Origin: Glutamicibacter halophytocola
GTDB lineage: Bacteria > Actinomycetota > Actinomycetes > Actinomycetales > Micrococcaceae
DNA: 64,000 nt
Assembly (NCBI RefSeq): GCF_001302565.1
Contig: NZ_CP012750.1
Location: 1,736,001-1,800,000 of the forward strand
Reading direction: 5' to 3'
Both the position numbers and the translations under genes were made by a program. Position 1 is the first letter of the stretch, and every line of letters begins with the position of its first letter. This document shows positions 35,285-44,013 of this stretch, piece by piece. Below the pieces are notes generated by a model. That model was given only the letters and a program-made list of their open reading frames with translations, was not told the origin of the DNA and ran no database searches.

Positions 35285-36331
35285 ATGGAACGCGAAAGGC
35301 TCTTATCGGCCCGGATGGCCAGCCAAATGTTATCCGCGCCTGCCAGATCCACCCTGGAAGCCGCCGGGCACCTGATGGCTGCCCAGTCGCAAGACTTTAT
35401 TGCTGGCCGCTATGCACTGGCCCAGCGCGTTGATCCGATGCCAAGCAGGGCACAGGTCGACCAGCTTTTTAATGACGGCCTGCTCGTGCGCTCATGGACC
35501 ATGCGTGGAACCCTGCATTGCTGCCTGCCCCAAGACGCGCAATGGCTGGTGCAACTGGCCAAGGAACGCACCTTGCGTTCAGCTGCTGCCAGGCATCGAG
35601 AATTGCAGATTGATCCTGCGGCCATTGAACAGGCAGCCCGGATCATCCACTCCTATCTGGCGGAAGCCGGAGCGGCCAGCAGGACCGCGATTTTTGAGCA
35701 GCTGGAGCAACAAGGAATCGGCACGCGCAATCAGCGTGGCACGCACTTGCTGCTCGCATTGGTGCTGCACGGCTTGATTTGCCTCGGCCCGATTCCCGAA
35801 GGCGCCAAGCTGGCAGCCCAGGACTTCGTGCTCGCAGAGCAATGGATCAGCAAGCATCATGTTCCCGATAGCCCGATGCAGGAATTGCTGTTGCGCTACC
35901 TGGGTTCCCATGCTCCTGCGACCTTGCGTGATGCCGCCTGGTATGCCGGGCAAACGCTGACAACCATTCGCGCGGCGGCCGCGGAACTGGGTCGGGAACT
36001 GGTCAGCGTGGGAAAGAACGAGCGCGGCGAGGACTTTTTCGTGGTCCAGGGCTCAGCAGCCCATCAAGCCTGCGAATCATCAGGCGCCCCGCAACTTCCC
36101 ACTCGCTTGCTCGGACCCTTTGACGAGTACTATCTCTCCTGGGCCGATCGCGGCCTGGTGGCCGATGAATCGATGCAGAAGCAGATCACGCCAGGGAAGA
36201 ATGGAATGTTCAACGCCTTCTGGCTTGAACAAGGCAGGGCCCGTGGCCTATGGAATGCAAATATAGCGCCGACCGATGCTCTCGGTGCGGCGCTACATCA
36301 GCGGTATATCGACTTCAGGACTACTGCATAG
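35285..36331 (+). CDS. Winged-helix DNA-binding domain protein (HTH_42/AlkZ-like)
   Basis: A 348-residue protein of the HTH_42 superfamily, which includes the AlkZ/YcaQ DNA glycosylases that unhook crosslinks. Typical blocks are MAAQSQDFIAGRYALAQR, RSWTMRGTLHCCLPQDAQWL and LLRYLGSHAPATLRDAAWYAG, then LLGPFDEYYLSWADR. The AlkZ catalytic QxQ/QxD motif appears in modified form as QSQD in the first block. ATG 35285 has GGAAGG seven bases upstream; the frame opens 30 codons earlier without support. Glycosylase activity is inferred, not certain. Confidence 0.82.
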   Translation: MERERLLSARMASQMLSAPARSTLEAAGHLMAAQSQDFIAGRYALAQRVDPMPSRAQVDQLFNDGLLVRSWTMRGTLHCCLPQDAQWLVQLAKERTLRSAAARHRELQIDPAAIEQAARIIHSYLAEAGAASRTAIFEQLEQQGIGTRNQRGTHLLLALVLHGLICLGPIPEGAKLAAQDFVLAEQWISKHHVPDSPMQELLLRYLGSHAPATLRDAAWYAGQTLTTIRAAAAELGRELVSVGKNERGEDFFVVQGSAAHQACESSGAPQLPTRLLGPFDEYYLSWADRGLVADESMQKQITPGKNGMFNAFWLEQGRARGLWNANIAPTDALGAALHQRYIDFRTTA

Positions 36332-36343
36332 GCAGCAGGAAGG

Positions 36344-36916
36344 CTAATGGCCGAAAGGATCCTCATCGGTCCCGGGCAGCCAGGTGTTCCCTGGTACGCC
36401 CCAGCCCAGTGCCTTTTTGGCTTTCTTCCAACGCTTATCCCAGCGCGGCTGCAGCTTGTCTACATACAGAAAGCCATCAAGGTGGTCGTATTCGTGCTGC
36501 ATGATGCGGGCGAACCAGTCGTGGGCTTCAAAAGCGATCGGCTGGCCAAATTCATCAAAGCCCTCCACCTTGGCGTATTCGGCACGCTTGAGCGGGTAGT
36601 TCAGCCCGGGTACGGACAGGCAGCCTTCGGACTCGTCATCAACGTCAGCTGGCGCCTGTGAAACCTTGGAGAGGGTCAGCTTGGGGTTGATGATCACGCC
36701 GCGTTCAGGAGCGGAGTCCTGGTCGGCATAGACGTAGGTGAAAAGGCGTAGACCGATGCCAATCTGCGGAGCGGCCAGTCCCACGCCGTGTGCTTCGTCC
36801 ATGGTCACATGCATATCTGCAACGAGCTGGCGAAGTTCGTCGTCGAATTCGGTGACTTCCACCGCGCGACGATGTAGAACAGGTTCTCCGTAAACTGTGA
36901 TCTGCCGGATAGGCAC
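36344..36916 (-). CDS. def: Peptide deformylase
   Basis: Removes the formyl group from nascent proteins. The 190-residue protein has all three motifs: GVGLAAPQIG, EGCLSVPG and QHEYDHLDG, giving the Cys and two His iron ligands and catalytic Glu (here HEYDH). GTG 36916 follows AAAGGACC. The C-terminal basic tail (KRWKKAKKALGW) is common in actinobacterial forms. It lies 25 bases downstream of the acyl-CoA dehydrogenase and is likely co-transcribed with it. Confidence 0.96.
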   Translation of the reverse strand: MPIRQITVYGEPVLHRRAVEVTEFDDELRQLVADMHVTMDEAHGVGLAAPQIGIGLRLFTYVYADQDSAPERGVIINPKLTLSKVSQAPADVDDESEGCLSVPGLNYPLKRAEYAKVEGFDEFGQPIAFEAHDWFARIMQHEYDHLDGFLYVDKLQPRWDKRWKKAKKALGWGVPGNTWLPGTDEDPFGH

Positions 36917-36940
36917 GTGATCAGGTCCTTTCAAAAGTGC

Positions 36941-38089
36941 TTAAAGTGCTCGTCCAATAGTTTCACGCATGATCTCGCTTGTGCCACCAAAAATGGTCAG
37001 CAGGCGGGCCGCGGTGAATGACTGGGCAATGGGGTACTCCATGATGTAGCCGTAGCCACCATGGATCTGCAGGGCCTTATCGGATAGCTTTTTTGCGCTC
37101 TCACTAGCCCAAAGCTTTACTTCGGCGGCTTCATGCGCGTCCAATTCGCCGTCGTTGAACGCCAGTACTGCTTGATCAACAAAAGCCTGAGTGACATGGG
37201 ACTCAGTTTTCAGATTAGCCAATTCGAACCTGGTGTTCTGGTACTGGGTCAACGCCTGTCCAAAGGTCGAGCGGTTCTTCGCATGCTCCAGGGCCTGCTC
37301 GAAGGACGCAGTGCAGATGGCGGCTGCTGCCACGGCGATAGCCAGGCGAGCCTGTGGCAACTGCTCCTTGACGTAGCGAAGCCCCTGGCCGATCTCGCCA
37401 ATGCGGTCAGCATCAGATACCCGGACCTCATCAAAGAACAACTCGGCAGTATCCGAAGCGCGCAGACCCATCTTGTCGAATGGATTGCCATTGGTGTAGC
37501 CCTCAGAGCGCTCCACCATGAACAGGGAGAAGGAATCCTCGGACGCGCGACTGCTCTGGCCGTCGGTGCGGGCAAGGACCAGGGCGGCATCGCCGAAGGC
37601 TCCGTTGCCGATGAAAGTCTTCTGGCCGCTCAGCAGCCAATCTTCGCCATCTGGCACCGCCTTGGTGCGCACCGCGCGCAGATCGGACCCAGCCCCTGGC
37701 TCCGTGAAGGCGCAGGAAGTAATCGTGGAGCCATCAACCATGCGAGGCAGCCACTTGGCCTTGAGCTCCGCAGAGCCGTAGGCCAGCAGGTATGGAAGCA
37801 CGAGATCGTCGTGCAAGTGGAAGGCCAACGCGACGGCCAGGTGGCCAGCACGCACAAACTCCTCGTCCATGACCACGCGGAAGCGGTAGTCATCAATGCC
37901 CATGCCGCCGAATTCCTCGGGAACTGCCAAGCCCAGCAAGCCATTCTCGCCGGCTGATTGCCATACCTCGCGAGGAATCTGGTGGTCCTTCTCCCACTGG
38001 GCGTATTTGCCAGAGACTTCACGGGTGTTGAACTCCGTAGCCAGCTCACGGAACTGCTCGTGGTCCTCTTCAAAAAGCGCGCGTTTCAC
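36941..38089 (-). CDS. Acyl-CoA dehydrogenase
   Basis: A 382-residue FAD enzyme that makes an alpha,beta double bond in acyl-CoA. The family signatures CAFTEPGAGSDL (FAD/substrate) and QIHGGYGYIMEYPIAQSFTAARLLTIFGG..E (C-terminal signature split here) are present, and RSTFGQALTQYQ marks the middle. GTG 38089 gives the standard start KRALFEEDHEQFRELA. The frame is open to 38605, but the added 172 residues resemble nothing in the family. A perfect palindrome 180 bases upstream may be a regulator site. Confidence 0.93.
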   Translation of the reverse strand: MKRALFEEDHEQFRELATEFNTREVSGKYAQWEKDHQIPREVWQSAGENGLLGLAVPEEFGGMGIDDYRFRVVMDEEFVRAGHLAVALAFHLHDDLVLPYLLAYGSAELKAKWLPRMVDGSTITSCAFTEPGAGSDLRAVRTKAVPDGEDWLLSGQKTFIGNGAFGDAALVLARTDGQSSRASEDSFSLFMVERSEGYTNGNPFDKMGLRASDTAELFFDEVRVSDADRIGEIGQGLRYVKEQLPQARLAIAVAAAAICTASFEQALEHAKNRSTFGQALTQYQNTRFELANLKTESHVTQAFVDQAVLAFNDGELDAHEAAEVKLWASESAKKLSDKALQIHGGYGYIMEYPIAQSFTAARLLTIFGGTSEIMRETIGRAL

Positions 38090-38789
38090 AGGGGAGTACC
38101 TTTCAGTGGATAGGACGCAGGCAATCAACTCAGAGACTTGCCAAAGTACAAGTTCCATTATGGTTGTTTGCACGAATTCATGGCTAATAGAATCGCTAAC
38201 CCACGTGCGCAAGTCGCCAAATAACGCCAGATGTCTCGAAAAATACGGGGTTAGACCCAAAAGCACCACGCATTCGAACACAGTTTCGAATGCTGTCTGC
38301 AGGTTTCTGAAATATGACTTAACCCGCAGGAAAGAGCCAACGAGCCAGCTGTGAAATCGATGCAAGCCTGCGCTCGCCGAACAGCGGAGTGATGCCAACC
38401 TGCCCAGGTGGCGGGCTTGAATCACGGCGTGGCCTAAAGGTAGAACGCCGGGGGAGCTAAGGGCCTGGACAATTTCTTTCATGTCCAGCGCGGCTAAGCG
38501 CTCACGGGTAATGACAGCGGACATCTGGCCACTGGTACTGGGTGTAGACCTCGGTGCAACCAGAGTGAGACGGGCAGATAACCACAACGGTTTTCGCGAC
38601 TTCATTTATGCCAATGACGCAATGCGACCAACATGCGCTGTTGGGACGGCCCGGCGCTCGCCGAAGGTTGCCATGACAGTGCGCCAGCTGTACCTGTTGC
38701 TGGCGAAGCGACGGGGCTGTGCATTCAGCGGGCCATGGGATTGTGCTGCCAAGGGTGCGCGTCGAACCGATCGGAATTACATTAAGGCC
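38090..38789. other. 700-base region with no recognisable gene
   Basis: Several long frames cross this stretch on both strands, but none has a ribosome site plus a recognisable domain. One perfect inverted repeat is present at 38270-38293. The region may hold a decayed gene between two divergent units. Confidence 0.5.
38270..38293. promoter_or_regulatory. Perfect palindrome upstream of the acyl-CoA dehydrogenase
   Basis: GCATTCGAA and TTCGAATGC are perfect inverted copies separated by six bases, about 180 bases before the acyl-CoA dehydrogenase start. The form suits a dimeric repressor. Confidence 0.45.
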
Positions 38790-39293
38790 ATGGAGAACAT
38801 CATTATTGCTGTTCATGCGATTTCAGCCAGTCTCGTCATTCTGCTGGCTCCGGTCAATATTCTTCGTAGGAGCAAGGACATCCGCCACCGGGTGATCGGC
38901 CGCACGTGGGTTATATCCATGTATTTTGTCTGTGTGAGCGGGATGTTCATCTATACCATTAGCGGGGGATTCACGATTTTCCATGCGCTGGCAATTTTTA
39001 CTTTTGGAACAACAACTCTCGGAGTGGTGAATATTCGGCGGGGCAATATTCCTGGGCATGTCGGAAACATGATTGGTTCGTGGATCGGTGCCATGGTCGC
39101 CGGCGCTTTTGCTGTTTTCGCACCCGGTCGGATGATTCCGACTCTTTATGTCGATGAGCCGTCGTTGCTCTGGGGCGCAATCGGAATTGTCGTTGCCCTT
39201 GCAACCATGTGGGTGCTTTACGTCTTGCTGATGCTTCGGAAGGGGGAGCGGGGCCGAACCTCGGGCGGGGGCACGACGACAGGGCGGGTTTGA
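38790..39293 (+). CDS. DUF2306-like membrane protein
   Basis: A 167-residue protein with four hydrophobic segments; VHAISASLVILLAPVNIL, then HRVIGRTWVISMYFVCVSGM and FHALAIFTFGTTTLGVVNIRRG are typical of DUF2306. HVGNMIGSWIGAMVAGAFAVF follows, then a basic Gly-rich tail. Several membrane-facing His residues (VHA, RHRV, FHA, GHVGNM) recall haem-binding cytochrome-like proteins, but that is inference. The start is ATG 38790; longer frames include unsupported sequence. Confidence 0.75.
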   Translation: MENIIIAVHAISASLVILLAPVNILRRSKDIRHRVIGRTWVISMYFVCVSGMFIYTISGGFTIFHALAIFTFGTTTLGVVNIRRGNIPGHVGNMIGSWIGAMVAGAFAVFAPGRMIPTLYVDEPSLLWGAIGIVVALATMWVLYVLLMLRKGERGRTSGGGTTTGRV

Positions 39294-39333
39294 CCTGCGA
39301 TTTTTGGGTGCGGTGCGATAGCCAGGGCAAGCA

Positions 39334-39375
39334 AAAGGCTCGATTCAAAACCGGAGTTCTGAATCGAGCCTTTTG
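39334..39375 (-). terminator. Terminator of tRNA-His copy 1
   Basis: A 15-bp perfect stem AAAAGGCTCGATTCA and complement starts four bases beyond the tRNA 3' end, with T residues at its foot. It is also placed to terminate the convergent DUF2306 gene. Confidence 0.88.
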
Positions 39376-39378
39376 ATC

Positions 39379-39454
39379 TGGGGTGAGTAACGGGGTTTGA
39401 ACCCGCGACCTTCTGGACCACAACCAGACGCTCTACCGACTGAGCTATACCCAC
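39379..39454 (-). tRNA. tRNA-His(GTG), copy 1
   Basis: A 76-base cloverleaf with encoded CCA: acceptor GTGGGTA/TACTCAC, anticodon loop TTGTGGT, T loop TTCAAAC and discriminator C73. The base before position 1 is G, so the required G-1 is encoded. Confidence 0.97.
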
Positions 39455-39519
39455 CATGTTTACTTCGATACTAGTCAGAAGCCTTAGGGCTAAAAGTCGT
39501 GTATCTGGCAACGAGAAAT

Positions 39520-39550
39520 ACTATACACGCAATTGTGTGCTGAATACCAA
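39520..39550 (-). promoter_or_regulatory. Promoter of tRNA-His copy 1
   Basis: On the minus strand, TTGGTA (39550-39545) and TATAGT (39525-39520) are 19 bases apart. The same arrangement is kept at copy 2, which supports it. Confidence 0.6.
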
Positions 39551-39810
39551 TCAGGAATGGCGGATCGGGGTGCATGTGACCAGCGGCTCAATTAATGAAT
39601 TGTCCAATGGGGATTTCCCCAGGGCGCATCGAATTTTTGGTTATCCGACATCGATGCAAAGTTTTTTGAATGAAAGCGTTTGGACCCGACTGCATCGTCT
39701 GGATTTTGTTGATCCGCTTCCCGCAAGGTGCCTCCGACGCGGTAACTGCGCGTGTGTCGCCTAGGTCTATTCTCGGACGGAATCTGTTGGCGAAGGCTCG
39801 GGGAAAGCAA

Positions 39811-39852
39811 AGAAGGCCTGACTCGAAACCGGAGTTTCGAATCAAGCCTTCT
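39811..39852 (-). terminator. Terminator of tRNA-His copy 2
   Basis: An imperfect long stem (AGAAGGC..GAAAC / GTTTC..GCCTTCT), a diverged copy of the terminator at 39334 in the same position relative to its tRNA. Confidence 0.82.
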
Positions 39853-39856
39853 GACC

Positions 39857-39932
39857 TGGGGTGAGTAACGGGGTTTGAACCCGCGACCTTCTGGACCACA
39901 ACCAGACGCTCTACCGACTGAGCTATACCCAC
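39857..39932 (-). tRNA. tRNA-His(GTG), copy 2
   Basis: Identical to the tRNA at 39379, including CCA and the G before position 1. It lies 478 bases from copy 1. Confidence 0.97.
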
Positions 39933-39997
39933 CATGTTTGCTTCGATACTAGTCAGAACGCTTTTGAGTCCTGGATCAGTATCTGGCAACGAGAAAT

Positions 39998-40028
39998 ACT
40001 ATACACATAATTCTCGGCTGTATGCCAA
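39998..40028 (-). promoter_or_regulatory. Promoter of tRNA-His copy 2
   Basis: On the minus strand, TTGGCA (40028-40023), a 19-base spacer and TATAGT (40003-39998) match the layout of the copy 1 promoter. Confidence 0.6.
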
Positions 40029-40034
40029 TTGGAA

Positions 40035-40078
40035 GCTCCTGAAGGTGCTGTGCAGTGCGTCACCTGCACCCCAGGAGC
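40035..40078 (-). terminator. Hairpin after orn
   Basis: GCTCCTG/CAGGAGC with an inner GGTG/CACC pair, 17 bases after the orn stop; little T tract, so termination is uncertain. Confidence 0.5.
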
Positions 40079-40094
40079 CCAATCGCGGCTGCTG

Positions 40095-40703
40095 CTAGCT
40101 GTTCGGGGCAATCCTGGAAGCGATCAACCGTGCTTCTTCCACGGTGGGGCCAGGTGTTGGAACCATGATGGATTCGCGGTAGTAGCGAAGTTCGTCAATG
40201 GAATCCTGGATGTCGCCCAGCGCCCTGTGGTTGCCGGTTTTCACCGGGGCTTCGAAGTGGGCAGCCGGGTACCAGCGTCGGCTGAGCTCTTTCAGTGTGG
40301 AGACGTCGATGATTCGGTAGTGCAGGTGCTCGATGACCTCTGGCATGTCCCGTGCCAGGAAGTTCTTATCGGTGCCCACCGAGTTGCCGCCGAGCAAGGC
40401 CTTCTTGGCCTCGGGCACATGCTGCTTGATGTAGTCGAGGACGATGCGCTGGGCTTCGTCCATGGTGATGCCCTGCTCAAGCTCGGGGAGCAGGCCGCTG
40501 ACTGTATGCATGTTGCGCACAAAGTCGTCCATCTGGGCCAACGCCGCGGGTTCGGGCTTGATGACTACCTGGATTCCTTCATCAACGACCACCAGCTCTG
40601 AATCGGTGATCAGCACTGCTACCTCGATCAATGCGTCGTTGACCAGATCCAGGCCGGTCATCTCGCAGTCGATCCATACAATTTTTTCTGAATTACTAGC
40701 CAC
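40095..40703 (-). CDS. orn: Oligoribonuclease
   Basis: A 3'-5' exonuclease that clears 2-5-base RNA fragments and pGpG. The 202-residue DEDDh protein has motif I WIDCEMTGLDL, the middle Asp in GNSVGTDKNFLARDMPE, and motif III HRALGDIQDSIDELRYY with its catalytic His and Asp. The start is GTG 40703. orn beside tRNA-His is a common actinobacterial arrangement. Confidence 0.96.
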   Translation of the reverse strand: MASNSEKIVWIDCEMTGLDLVNDALIEVAVLITDSELVVVDEGIQVVIKPEPAALAQMDDFVRNMHTVSGLLPELEQGITMDEAQRIVLDYIKQHVPEAKKALLGGNSVGTDKNFLARDMPEVIEHLHYRIIDVSTLKELSRRWYPAAHFEAPVKTGNHRALGDIQDSIDELRYYRESIMVPTPGPTVEEARLIASRIAPNS

Positions 40704-40915
40704 ATGACCAATCTACACGCGCTGGCAGGCTGTGGGGCAGCGCACGGCGTGATTGCGCGCTTGGAAACAGTGTCCTGCCCGCTTTGAGAGGCGGTGCGAT
40801 GCTAAAATCGTCTGAGATTCCCGGCCGTTGAATCACCTGTTCGCATGGCGAATCCCGATGCGTGGTTGGCCAAGTTTTACCAGATTTTTTGTCCGCTACA
40901 GCACGAGGTGTCAAT

Positions 40916-42442
40916 GTGTCAGCCAGCAACGTAGAAGCAGTGCGCTCCCAGCCCGAGGCTGGCATTAACAGGACGCTGCTCAGCGGCGTCATTGGCGCAT
41001 CGCTGCTACTTTTTGGCTCATTCGGAACCGGGTGGCTCGCCAGCGTATCACCGCTTAACCGCGATCCATTTTTCATCATGCTGCGCACCGAAGCCGCCGG
41101 TGTCATCACTTGCGTCATCCTGCTGGCCATTGGGTGCTGGCTGCTTTTCCGCTCGTGGTGGCGGCTTGGCCAAAAACTGCGCGACTGGGGTGAAGGTTCC
41201 CTTAAGATCATTCGCCGGGCGGTCTGGCTATGGAGCATACCGATGTTTGTCGCGCTGCCGATCATGAGCCGCGACGTCTTCGCCTATATCGGACAAGGGC
41301 GTTTGGTCGACGCAGGGCAGGATCCTTACGTCGATGGGATTTCCAGCCTGAACAACTGGTTCCAGCTGGGCACCGACACCATGTGGGCCCAGGATGGCAC
41401 CCCCTACGGGCCCTTGTACTTGTCCATCGAATACCTGGTGGTCAACATTGTTGGCGGTTCGACCGATGCCGCGATTCTCGCCTTCAGGGCGATCGCGTTC
41501 ATCGGGGTATTGCTCTGCCTGCACTTTGTGCCGAAGCTGGCCGAACTGCATTCTGTTCCGGGAGCAAAAGCTGCGTGGATGACCGTTGCGAATCCGCTGT
41601 TCCTGGTGAATTTTGTTGCCAGCGCCCACAACGACGCGCTGATGACCGGCCTGTCCGTGTGGGCGGTTTATCTTGCGTGCAAGCGGCATGGATTCTGGGC
41701 GATTGTTGTCCTGGCTGCTTCCATTGGCGTCAAGCCCATCACCCTGGTCCTGCTGCCGTTCATCGGCCTGCTCTGGGCCGGGCCGAATGCCACGTGGCCC
41801 CGCCGCATCCTGTATTGGTTCTACTCGGGCATGATCTTCCTGGCCCTCATGACCGCTGTCGGGTGGCTCAACGGATACTGGTTCGGCTGGCTGGATGTCA
41901 TGCTCAACTACACCGGGGCCGGCTTCTCGATCTTTGCCCCGCTGGGCCTGATGACCGTCGCCATTTCAAGCATCTTCCAATCCTTCGGATGGGAATCGGA
42001 CGGCGTGCTATCGGTCATCAAGACCGCGGGACGGCTTATCGGCGTACTGATGGCGATCGTGCTGATGTTCCGAGGCAAATATTCCCATCTGGTGCAGCGC
42101 ATGGCCATCGCGTTCTCCGCGATCGTTGTCCTCTCGCCGGTGATCCAGCCCTGGTACTTGCTGTGGCTCCTGCCGTTCTTCGCCGCCACGGGCCTGCGCG
42201 ATGACTGGCAAATGCTATGGCTCCACCTGACCACGATCTTCTTCCTGGCCTATCAGGCAGCCGACCAGATCTTCGTTTGGCAGTTCCTCCAAGATTCCCT
42301 GGTGCCGCGTGTCCAGATGATTTCGTGGGGCATTTCGATTGCTTGCGCCGTCTACCTGGTCTTCTTCGATCCAAAAACCAAGACCATCTGCCCTGACCTT
42401 CTGAGCTCCACCAACTGGTTGAAGAAGCCGAAGAAGGCCTAG
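40916..42442 (+). CDS. MptB-like polyprenol-phosphomannose-dependent mannosyltransferase, paralogue 1
   Basis: A 508-residue GT-C membrane enzyme with about 12-13 helices. The first extracellular loop has SRDVFAYIGQGRLVDAGQDPYVDG; the SRDV Asp is the catalytic position in this family. The later motifs AHNDALMTG, IGVKPITLVLLPF and SPVIQPWYLLWLLPF are typical of MptA/MptB alpha-1,6-mannosyltransferases that build lipomannan or lipoglycan on the outer face. GTG 40916 has GAGGTG upstream. The stop overlaps the start of paralogue 2 by one base. Confidence 0.88.
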   Translation: MSASNVEAVRSQPEAGINRTLLSGVIGASLLLFGSFGTGWLASVSPLNRDPFFIMLRTEAAGVITCVILLAIGCWLLFRSWWRLGQKLRDWGEGSLKIIRRAVWLWSIPMFVALPIMSRDVFAYIGQGRLVDAGQDPYVDGISSLNNWFQLGTDTMWAQDGTPYGPLYLSIEYLVVNIVGGSTDAAILAFRAIAFIGVLLCLHFVPKLAELHSVPGAKAAWMTVANPLFLVNFVASAHNDALMTGLSVWAVYLACKRHGFWAIVVLAASIGVKPITLVLLPFIGLLWAGPNATWPRRILYWFYSGMIFLALMTAVGWLNGYWFGWLDVMLNYTGAGFSIFAPLGLMTVAISSIFQSFGWESDGVLSVIKTAGRLIGVLMAIVLMFRGKYSHLVQRMAIAFSAIVVLSPVIQPWYLLWLLPFFAATGLRDDWQMLWLHLTTIFFLAYQAADQIFVWQFLQDSLVPRVQMISWGISIACAVYLVFFDPKTKTICPDLLSSTNWLKKPKKA

Positions 42443-43956
42443 TGGCGGTGTTGGCAATTAACCGGATGCTCTTGGGGGAGAGCCTGCGCTCACTGGGATG
42501 GCAGGGATTTGCCGCCTCGGCGATGATCACCGTGGCTTCCTGGGGGATTGGTTGGTTCCCGCGCAACCAGCTTTCCCCGCTGGCCCGCAGCGGGTTCTTC
42601 ATCGAATTCCGGACCGATGCCAGCGGCGTCATCACGTGCATTATCTTGATGGCGTTGGGCATGGTGTGGTTGACCCGAACGTGGATTGTCACCAGGCCAC
42701 GCGTGCAAGGTGCCATGGGTGTCACCCACAAGGAACTGGGACGGCTGTTGGGCATGTGGGCAGCTCCGTTGATGTTCAGCTTTCCGATTCTCAGCCGCGA
42801 TGTGTATTCCTATCTTGCCCAAGGGAGGATGCTGCACGCAGACAAATCACCGTATGCCGAGGGCATCTCGGCCCTGCCGGGCTGGTTTGATGGAGGCTCC
42901 GACGGCCTCTGGGCGCAATCGCCTTCGCCATATGGCCCGTTCTTCCTGGTGCTGGCCCGCATCATCTTTTTCGCCTCCAATGGCATTCCAGAAATCGGCG
43001 TGGGGCTGTTGCGCGTTGTCGCAATGCTCGGCGTGATTGGCTGCTTTCACTTCACGGCAAAACTTGCCAATAAAATGGGCCAGAACCCGACCTGGGCCAA
43101 CTGGGCCATCGTGGGCAACCCGCTGTTCCTGCTGACCATGATTGGTGGCGTTCACAATGACGCGCTGATGATTGCCGGAGTTTTCTGCGCCATGGCCTAC
43201 GCCTACGATCGCCGGCCCGTAGCCTCGACATTGGCGTTGTCGATTGCCATTTCGGTCAAGCCGATCGTATTGCTTGTTCTGCCGTTCCTTGGCTTGATTA
43301 TTCTCGGCAAGAACCCATCGAAGCGTGCCCGCTGGTCCATGTGGGCCAAAGTACTTGTACTCACTCTGATTTGGCTGAGCATCGTTGGAGCACTGACCAA
43401 CCTGTGGTTTGGCTGGCTGCCTGCGATGTTCAGCGCTGGAAGCGCTGCGTTTCCATATGCTCCGGTGGGGTTGATCGGGTGGAGCGTGAGTAACCTGGCG
43501 GGAATTCTCGGGGGAGACATCGGATTCGTCAATGGCTTGGTGGTGGCGGCGTTCCAGGCGCTGGCGCTGATCATTGTTGCGCGGCTGGCGTTGTCCAAAG
43601 ACATCTCGAATCCGGTGCGATTGGCCGCCTGGTCGCTGTCGGCCGTGGTTCTTCTCGCGCCAATAATTCAGCCGTGGTACATCTTGTGGCTGATGGCATT
43701 ATTCGTGATTTCACATCGAGTGTCCTGGTCTTCGGAAAAATTGATGATCTACGTCTCCAGCCTCATTCTGGTGGCGGTATTTGTCGACCAGCTTTCCATC
43801 GAGCAATGGCACTCGGCGTGGATGATGCGCTCCTTCGCCGGAGCATTGGCGGTCCTGCTGTTTGCCGGCCTGTTCCGCTTTGATGCCAAAACCCGGCGCA
43901 TTCTTGCAGGCCCGGCCGGGCCAGCCGGATCTTCGCATCAAGGCAAAATGCCATAG
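42442..43956 (+). CDS. MptB-like mannosyltransferase, paralogue 2
   Basis: A 504-residue GT-C enzyme with the same plan as its upstream neighbour: SRDVYSYLAQGRMLHADKSP, HNDALMIAG, ISVKPIVLLVLPF and APIIQPWYILWLM. The two are clearly diverged duplicates, which suggests successive or branch-specific mannose transfers in one pathway. GTG 42442 overlaps the previous stop (TAGTG); GTG 42448 or ATG 42475 are alternatives. The C-terminal 20 residues are Gly/Ala/Pro-rich and probably disordered. Confidence 0.87.
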   Translation: MAVLAINRMLLGESLRSLGWQGFAASAMITVASWGIGWFPRNQLSPLARSGFFIEFRTDASGVITCIILMALGMVWLTRTWIVTRPRVQGAMGVTHKELGRLLGMWAAPLMFSFPILSRDVYSYLAQGRMLHADKSPYAEGISALPGWFDGGSDGLWAQSPSPYGPFFLVLARIIFFASNGIPEIGVGLLRVVAMLGVIGCFHFTAKLANKMGQNPTWANWAIVGNPLFLLTMIGGVHNDALMIAGVFCAMAYAYDRRPVASTLALSIAISVKPIVLLVLPFLGLIILGKNPSKRARWSMWAKVLVLTLIWLSIVGALTNLWFGWLPAMFSAGSAAFPYAPVGLIGWSVSNLAGILGGDIGFVNGLVVAAFQALALIIVARLALSKDISNPVRLAAWSLSAVVLLAPIIQPWYILWLMALFVISHRVSWSSEKLMIYVSSLILVAVFVDQLSIEQWHSAWMMRSFAGALAVLLFAGLFRFDAKTRRILAGPAGPAGSSHQGKMP

Positions 43957-44013
43957 CCAAGATCACATGGCCCAGCACAGGTTCTTCCTCGAACCGTCGG
44001 CTTAGATAGAACT

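Noticed and set aside
38090..38605. 172-codon extension of the acyl-CoA dehydrogenase as a fused domain
   Set aside because: No domain seen, and the GTG at 38089 gives the standard family start.
39588..39989. Open frames across tRNA-His
   Set aside because: They read through tRNA genes and terminators; not proteins.
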